Of a stretch of 6,443 bases of DNA, positions 1 to 3,741 are shown piece after piece. Numbering within the stretch: position 1 is the stretch's first letter; each line of letters begins with the position of its first letter. The translations under genes and the position numbers were made by a program. The notes below the pieces were generated by a model. It was not told the origin of the DNA and did not search any database. It saw only the letters and a list, made by a program, of their open reading frames with translations. Source of the stretch: UMGS75 sp051872775. Its GTDB lineage: Bacteria > Bacillota_I > Bacilli_A > ML615J-28 > CAG-313. The stretch covers positions 1 through 6,443 of the forward strand of contig JBJEEE010000097.1 in the NCBI GenBank assembly GCA_051872775.1, given 5' to 3'.

Positions 1-15
1 AAATAGAGATATTTA

Positions 16-46
16 TATAATAAAGTTAATTTCTAACTTTATTATA
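16..46. repeat. Perfect 13-bp inverted repeat upstream of the SDR gene
   Basis: Arms 16-28 (TATAATAAAGTTA) and 34-46 (TAACTTTATTATA) are exact reverse complements separated by a 5-base loop. Each arm carries a TATAAT on its outward side, one on each strand. There is one G-C pair and no clear T-tract after the right arm, so it is a poor intrinsic terminator as it stands. It could be an operator over the SDR promoter, a divergent promoter pair, or the weak terminator of a gene lying before the window. The symmetry is directly visible; the function is not decided. Confidence 0.6.
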
Positions 47-81
47 CGAATAATAATATAAAGTAAAAAGTAGGTGCAATA

Positions 82-870
82 ATGAATATATTAATCACAG
101 GTGCTTGTGGTGGCATGGGAAAAGCAACCACTGAATTATTAAATAAAGAAGGCCACACTATATATGCTATTGACAAGAAATTGTTCGATAAAATTGATGG
201 TGTAAACTATTATGAGGTAGATATAACTAAACAAGAAGAGATTGATAAAGCCTTTGATGAAATTTGTGAAATGACATCTAATCTAGATGTTATCATTAAT
301 TTTGCGGGAATATACAATTTAGATTCCCTTGTTGAGATATCAGAAGATGACTTTATCAAAATATTTAATATTAACTTGTTTGGAGTTTATCGTATTAATA
401 AGACGTTCCTTCCTTTATTAAAAAAGAATAGTAAAGTCATTATTACTTCAAGTGAACTTGCACCGCTTGATCCACTACCATTTACAGGACTTTATGGTAT
501 AACCAAAGCGGCCCTTGAAAAATATGCTTATTCGTTACGGATGGAACTAAACATCCTTGATATTAAAGTTGTTGTGATTAGACCTGGAGCTGTCAAAACC
601 GATTTATTAGATGTCTCCACTACCGCATTAGATCGTTTTTGTAATGAGACTAAACTATATAAATGTAATGCAACCCGCTTTAAAAAAATAGTAAATAACG
701 TAGAAGCCAAAAAAATAGATGCAATAAAAATTGCTAAGATTGCAAGAAAAATAGTAAACAGTAAGCATCCTAAATATGTTTACAATATCAATCGTAATTT
801 CTTGTTAAAATTATTGAATATCTTACCTCAAAAATGGCAAGTTGGAATAATAAAAAAAATACTAAAGTAG
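82..870 (+). CDS. Classical short-chain dehydrogenase/reductase (SDR family)
   Basis: A 262-residue NAD(P)-dependent oxidoreductase, the normal length for a classical SDR. The Rossmann glycine motif TGACGGMG is at residues 6-13. Asp31 at the end of the second strand (YAID) suggests NAD(H) rather than NADP(H). An NFAG version of the usual NNAG motif is at 73-76, and a probable catalytic Asn is at 98 (NINLFG). The active-site Ser lies in ITSS (121-124), the YGITK Tyr-Lys pair is Tyr138 and Lys142, and RPG is at 167-169. All catalytic tetrad positions are present, so the enzyme should be active. The last 60 residues are lysine-rich and hydrophobic (NFLLKLLNIL, 239-248), which may bring it to the membrane. 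The start ATG follows TAGGTG at 71-76. The substrate cannot be read from sequence; ketoacyl, sugar or sterol-type substrates are all possible. No operon partner is evident. Confidence 0.9.
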   Translation: MNILITGACGGMGKATTELLNKEGHTIYAIDKKLFDKIDGVNYYEVDITKQEEIDKAFDEICEMTSNLDVIINFAGIYNLDSLVEISEDDFIKIFNINLFGVYRINKTFLPLLKKNSKVIITSSELAPLDPLPFTGLYGITKAALEKYAYSLRMELNILDIKVVVIRPGAVKTDLLDVSTTALDRFCNETKLYKCNATRFKKIVNNVEAKKIDAIKIAKIARKIVNSKHPKYVYNINRNFLLKLLNILPQKWQVGIIKKILK

Positions 871-917
871 TATAATAATAGTTTCTTAGCAAACTTTTCC
901 CAATATTTTTTATTTTG

Positions 918-926
918 TGGTATAAT
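918..926 (+). promoter_or_regulatory. Extended -10 promoter for the small membrane protein gene
   Basis: TGGTATAAT gives a TGn extended -10 with a perfect TATAAT at 921-926. No good -35 is present 16-18 bases upstream, where the sequence is near TCCCAA; an extended -10 can partly replace it. Transcription would begin near 933, which makes an ATG at 935 unusable and supports the start at 953. Confidence 0.6.
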
Positions 927-942
927 AAAGATAGATGTATAA

Positions 943-948
943 AGGTGA
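943..948 (+). promoter_or_regulatory. Ribosome binding site deciding the start at 953
   Basis: AGGTGA lies 4 bases before ATG 953. The alternative in-frame ATG at 935 is upstream of this site, has no Shine-Dalgarno of its own and sits almost at the predicted transcription start, so it was not used. Confidence 0.75.
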
Positions 949-952
949 ATGT

Positions 953-1489
953 ATGGAAGAAAAAGTTTTATTTAAAGATGATATTAGAGAATCAAAAGAT
1001 GTATTAAAGTATATGAAAAAAGTTAGAATAAGTATTCTTGTATTTATGATTTTCTTTTTTGTACTTACTATCTTTCTATTCATTACTTGTTTAGTAAAAG
1101 AAAAGTATTTAGAGCTCATTTCATCTGGAGTAACTTTACTTATTGCTATTCTTTTACTGTTAATGTTTTTTAATTATTCAAAGAAAAACTATGCCTACTT
1201 ATACATTTATGAAACACGTATTGTTGTAAAATGTTATGGTAAAAAAGAACAAGTATTCAATGTTAAACCAGATGAGTATTTTATACGAGTATTAAAGCCG
1301 TTCCCAATTAATCTAAAATATGGTATTACTCTTGAGATTCAAGATAAAAAATATAATGTATTAGTTAAATACAAATCATTAACTTTATATCCATCTGAAA
1401 AGAATAAACCACAACTTGAGTGGGAAAAAGAATTGTTTAGTATTGGATGTAAAGTAACCGATCGGGAAAATCTTATTATTAATAAGTAA
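953..1489 (+). CDS. Small two-helix membrane protein with beta-rich cytosolic tail, function unknown
   Basis: A 178-residue protein that I do not recognise as a named family. A short charged N-terminus (1-23) is followed by two hydrophobic helices at about 26-48 and 54-74, joined by a short KEKYLE loop, with a lysine-rich boundary (YSKKNY) after the second. Residues 80-178 alternate hydrophobic and polar in short stretches (YLYIYETRIVVKCYG, ITLEIQ, KYNVLVKY), which predicts several beta strands. This two-helix plus beta-domain plan is shared by bacterial PH-like/YcxB-type membrane proteins, but the match is by architecture only. The positive-inside rule puts both ends in the cytoplasm. It is preceded by its own extended -10 and closed by a strong terminator, so it is probably monocistronic. 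It could be a stress or envelope accessory protein; nothing visible fixes the role. Confidence 0.75.
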   Translation: MEEKVLFKDDIRESKDVLKYMKKVRISILVFMIFFFVLTIFLFITCLVKEKYLELISSGVTLLIAILLLLMFFNYSKKNYAYLYIYETRIVVKCYGKKEQVFNVKPDEYFIRVLKPFPINLKYGITLEIQDKKYNVLVKYKSLTLYPSEKNKPQLEWEKELFSIGCKVTDRENLIINK

Positions 1490-1491
1490 CT

Positions 1492-1525
1492 AAAAGAACA
1501 TTTATTTATGTTCTTTTTCTTTTTA
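1492..1525 (+). terminator. Intrinsic terminator after the membrane protein gene
   Basis: A perfect 10-bp stem, AAAAGAACAT (1492-1501) against ATGTTCTTTT (1508-1517), has a 6-base loop and is followed by a T-rich tail (TCTTTTT). It begins 3 bases after the stop codon. It separates this gene from the MarR operon, whose own promoter starts 13 bases further on. Confidence 0.85.
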
Positions 1526-1535
1526 TGAACACATA

Positions 1536-1551
1536 TGTTGACAAGTCAACA
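1536..1551. promoter_or_regulatory. Probable MarR operator (palindrome over the -35)
   Basis: TGTTGAC-AA-GTCAACA is a perfect 7-2-7 palindrome that contains the whole -35 TTGACA (1538-1543). It is placed directly before a MarR-family gene, as in typical MarR autoregulation, where the dimer blocks RNA polymerase. It resembles the TTGA...TCAA core of FabT-type sites, but the spacing between half-sites here is four bases, one more than the three I recall for streptococcal FabT boxes. The symmetry is seen; the binding protein is inferred. Confidence 0.75.
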
Positions 1552-1566
1552 AGTTTTTAATATAAT
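1538..1566 (+). promoter_or_regulatory. Consensus sigma-A promoter of the MarR-DegV-YwaF operon
   Basis: A perfect -35 TTGACA (1538-1543) and a perfect -10 TATAAT (1561-1566) are separated by the ideal 17 bases. Transcription should begin near 1573, giving a leader of about 20 bases. So strong a promoter overlapped by an operator implies high output when the repressor is released. Confidence 0.9.
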
Positions 1567-1592
1567 ATATAGGTAAAAAAAGGAGTTTACGA

Positions 1593-2042
1593 ATGACTAA
1601 TCGATATGAAAACTTTACAACACTAATAAGTAAAATTTATCGTAGTATTATTAAATTAAAATCAGTTGTAATGGAGGCAAAAGGTTTAAAAAGCGTCCAT
1701 GTATCTTGTTTATATCATTTATATAAAAGTAACACATCTTTAAATGCAACTGAATTATCCAAGTTATGTGGTGAAGATAAAGCTGCTATATCTAGAACTG
1801 TTGATTATCTATTAAAGAATGAATATCTCATATATGATTTTATGGGAAAAAAAGCATATCGTAGCCCGATAACATTAACGGAAAAAGGGAAAAATGTAGG
1901 AAAATTTATTGATGAAGAAATTGAAAGCGTTATAAGTAAAGTAAGTAGCGAAATTGATGAACAAGATCGCCAAACAATGTATAAGTGCTTAAATATTATC
2001 TTGAATAATCTCGAAAATGAAAGTAAGGAACATGGTGAATAA
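1593..2042 (+). CDS. MarR-family winged-helix transcriptional repressor
   Basis: A 149-residue dimeric DNA-binding protein of usual MarR length. An N-terminal dimerisation helix (about 5-30) is followed by the winged helix-turn-helix at about 34-100. Within it, LNATELSKLCG (50-60) is the second HTH helix region, EDKAAISRTVDYLLKNEYL (61-79) is the recognition helix and the turn into the wing, and the wing is around 80-93 (DFMGKKAYRS). The ITLTEKGK signature is at 93-100, and the C-terminal dimerisation helix runs from about 101 to 145. AGGAG at 1581-1585 lies 7 bases before the ATG. The gene is first in an operon with a DegV/FakB protein 1 base downstream and is preceded by a palindrome over its own promoter, so autorepression is likely. 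The FabT subfamily of MarR represses fatty-acid synthesis genes in streptococci; given its neighbours a lipid-related ligand is plausible, but subfamily assignment is inference. Confidence 0.9.
   Translation: MTNRYENFTTLISKIYRSIIKLKSVVMEAKGLKSVHVSCLYHLYKSNTSLNATELSKLCGEDKAAISRTVDYLLKNEYLIYDFMGKKAYRSPITLTEKGKNVGKFIDEEIESVISKVSSEIDEQDRQTMYKCLNIILNNLENESKEHGE
2034..2038 (+). promoter_or_regulatory. Ribosome binding site inside the end of the MarR gene, deciding the DegV start
   Basis: GGTGA lies 5 bases before ATG 2044. Upstream in-frame ATGs at 2017 and 2032 have no suitably spaced site and would add residues not found in DegV proteins, which usually open with a short strand such as IKLIIDSACD. 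The MarR stop at 2040-2042 sits between this site and the ATG, which suggests translational coupling. Confidence 0.75.
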
Positions 2043-2043
2043 T

Positions 2044-2904
2044 ATGTCAATAAAACTAATAATAGATTCTGCTTGTGATATTTCAAAGAAAGAAGCAGAT
2101 GAACTTGGTGTCTACTTTGTACCAATGGAAATTCAATTTGGAGAAGATTTCTTTTATGATGGCGTAAATATAACTCCACATGAGTTTTATGAAAAACTAT
2201 TAAGTTGTAAAGAACTACCTAAAACAAGTCAAATTACTCCATATCGCTTTGAACAAGTCTATAAAGAAGTTGTAAACAATGGATATGATGCCATTGTCAT
2301 AACGATATCATCTAAACTATCAGGTACATACCTTAATGCTGTAAAAGCATCACAAGATAAAGATATATTTAATGGACATATTTATGTAATTGATAGTTTA
2401 AATGCATGTATGGGACAACGCTTGTTAATCCTATATGCTTTAGATTTAATTAAGCAAAATAAACCAATTGCTGAAACTGTATCAATATTAAATGAAGTTA
2501 AACATAAAATTAAAGTAATAGCAGTGCTAGATACCTTGAAATATCTTAAGATGGGTGGAAGAATATCTTCTTTTGTTGCATTTAGTGGTACTGTATTATC
2601 CATAAAGCCATTAATTGAAGTAATTGATGGTGAAGTAAAAGTGGTTGGTAAGGCACATGGTTTTAAAAATGGTAAAGCAATGATTAATAAGATTGCGGAA
2701 AAAGAAGGGAAAATAGATTTTACTATGCCGTATTGTGCTGTATATTCTGGCTTTGATGATGGTATTACCAAAACATATTTAACAGAGACAGGCCATCCAT
2801 TTGGTGATAAAGTTAATACCGTTCCTATCTACCCTATTGGATCAACAATAGGTACGCACATAGGTCCTGGTGTTGTAGGTATTTCCTATTTTGTAAAAGA
2901 ATAA
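2044..2904 (+). CDS. DegV family fatty-acid-binding protein (FakB-like)
   Basis: A 286-residue soluble protein of full DegV length. DegV/FakB proteins hold one fatty acid and, with the kinase FakA, present it for phosphorylation to acyl-phosphate, which feeds phospholipid synthesis from exogenous fatty acids. Visible signatures are IIDSACD (6-12), the PKTSQ motif (59-63) with Thr61, SSKLSGTY (89-96) whose serine normally contacts the carboxylate, LKYLKMGGRIS (165-175) with Arg173, IKPL (187-190), and the C-terminal THIGPG (271-276) with His272. All ligand-contacting motifs are intact. It starts 1 base after the MarR stop and 28 bases before the membrane gene, so it is the middle gene of a three-gene operon. 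No FakA gene lies in the window, so the kinase partner must be elsewhere. The bound fatty acid cannot be predicted. The family assignment is secure; the FakB role is inferred. Confidence 0.93.
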   Translation: MSIKLIIDSACDISKKEADELGVYFVPMEIQFGEDFFYDGVNITPHEFYEKLLSCKELPKTSQITPYRFEQVYKEVVNNGYDAIVITISSKLSGTYLNAVKASQDKDIFNGHIYVIDSLNACMGQRLLILYALDLIKQNKPIAETVSILNEVKHKIKVIAVLDTLKYLKMGGRISSFVAFSGTVLSIKPLIEVIDGEVKVVGKAHGFKNGKAMINKIAEKEGKIDFTMPYCAVYSGFDDGITKTYLTETGHPFGDKVNTVPIYPIGSTIGTHIGPGVVGISYFVKE

Positions 2905-2915
2905 AAAAATTAAAT

Positions 2916-2921
2916 AAGGAG
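2916..2921 (+). promoter_or_regulatory. Ribosome binding site deciding the YwaF-like start
   Basis: AAGGAG ends 11 bases before ATG 2933, a slightly long but workable spacing. The alternative in-frame GTG at 2921 overlaps the site itself and was rejected. Confidence 0.7.
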
Positions 2922-2932
2922 TGTTATTATTA

Positions 2933-3667
2933 ATGTTTACTTTAAATCATTTTATATGGCTTTTTATTAGCTTAGCGGTAATTCTTACTGTCGTAATCTT
3001 AAATATAAAACTTAACTTATCTTTTAAATTTAATCTAAATATATTATTTATTGTTTCTCTTCTAAGTGAAATTGTTAAAACTTTAGTATGTATGAAGCTT
3101 GAAGTACCAAATAAAGATGGAGTGGTTGGAACATACTTAAACCCAGGAGACCTTCCTTTTCATTTATGTTCTATGCAAGTCTTCTTCGTCATTGCATTAA
3201 AATTCTTTATAAAAAAAGAAAGTACCAAAAACGTACTACTAAGTTTTATGTTTCCAACTATGCTAATTGGTGGTACTTTATCAATGCTTATTCCTACTGT
3301 AGGTGTAAGTTTCACTAATCCTCAAGTATATCAATACTTTTTATTCCATGCTTATATCGTTGGATTTGCTATTTATCTTATCAGTAAAAAAATAATAACA
3401 ATTGAAACTAAAACCTTATTTAGAAATCTTGGGATTTTATTTGGTATAATGTTTATTGGAATTTGGATTAATAGTATGTTAAGTGATAAGGCAGTAAATT
3501 TCTTATATTTATCGCGTCCACCAATGGATAACTTACCACTTTTAAATCTTGATCATGGATGGTATGTTTATTTCTTTACACTTATTGGAATTGCGGTTAT
3601 TCTTATGACGCTACTTCATCTTCCATTTATTATTGTAAATAATCATAAAAAGAAAACGATAAAATAA
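2933..3667 (+). CDS. YwaF/TMEM164-like multi-pass membrane protein, putative acyltransferase
   Basis: A 244-residue integral membrane protein with about seven hydrophobic segments: 7-24, 36-55, 74-93, 101-123, 134-152, 164-183 and 210-234. It matches the YwaF (TIGR02206-type) plan: LPFHLCS at 74-80 with His77 and Cys79, an FLFHA histidine at 139 in a later helix, and a conserved N...NFLYLSRPP stretch (180-197) before the last helix. YwaF proteins belong with eukaryotic TMEM164, reported as an acyltransferase for ether phospholipids with an essential cysteine in the corresponding HxC-type motif; the bacterial members are largely uncharacterised. The gene is last in the operon after MarR and DegV/FakB, with no promoter in the 28-base gap and a terminator 40 bases after the stop. 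I infer that it moves acyl groups onto membrane lipids, perhaps using fatty acids carried by the upstream protein. Family assignment is from memory of the motif; the activity is not shown by the sequence. Confidence 0.75.
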   Translation: MFTLNHFIWLFISLAVILTVVILNIKLNLSFKFNLNILFIVSLLSEIVKTLVCMKLEVPNKDGVVGTYLNPGDLPFHLCSMQVFFVIALKFFIKKESTKNVLLSFMFPTMLIGGTLSMLIPTVGVSFTNPQVYQYFLFHAYIVGFAIYLISKKIITIETKTLFRNLGILFGIMFIGIWINSMLSDKAVNFLYLSRPPMDNLPLLNLDHGWYVYFFTLIGIAVILMTLLHLPFIIVNNHKKKTIK

Positions 3668-3700
3668 TCAAGCATTTAATAAATAAAGTTTAAATTACGT

Positions 3701-3741
3701 AAAAAAACAATGGATTATTCATCATAATCCATTGCTTTTTA
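3701..3741. terminator. Bidirectional terminator between convergent genes
   Basis: A perfect 11-bp stem, CAATGGATTAT (3708-3718) against ATAATCCATTG (3724-3734), has a 5-base loop. The plus strand continues CTTTTTATT, and the minus strand continues with G then seven T (the complement of 3701-3707). It therefore ends both the MarR operon (+) and the surface glycosidase gene (-), whose stop codon at 3742-3744 lies 7 bases beyond the stem. The 33 bases before it (3668-3700) hold nothing recognisable. Confidence 0.9.

Noticed and set aside
169..176. Second copy of the TTGACAAG half-operator in the SDR gene
   Set aside because: It is inside coding sequence, lacks the matching GTCAACA arm and has no -10 at proper spacing.
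880..898. Possible terminator after the SDR gene (AGTTT/AAACT followed by TTT)
   Set aside because: The stem is only 5 bp with one G-C pair and the T-run is three bases; too weak to call.
2017..2043. N-terminal extension of the DegV gene starting at ATG 2017 or 2032, overlapping the MarR gene
   Set aside because: Neither ATG has a well-spaced ribosome binding site, and the extra residues (MKVRNMVNN) are not DegV-like; GGTGA at 2034-2038 fits ATG 2044.
1805..2179. Minus-strand open frame across the MarR/DegV junction
   Set aside because: It is antisense to two recognised genes, with no family features and no start signals.
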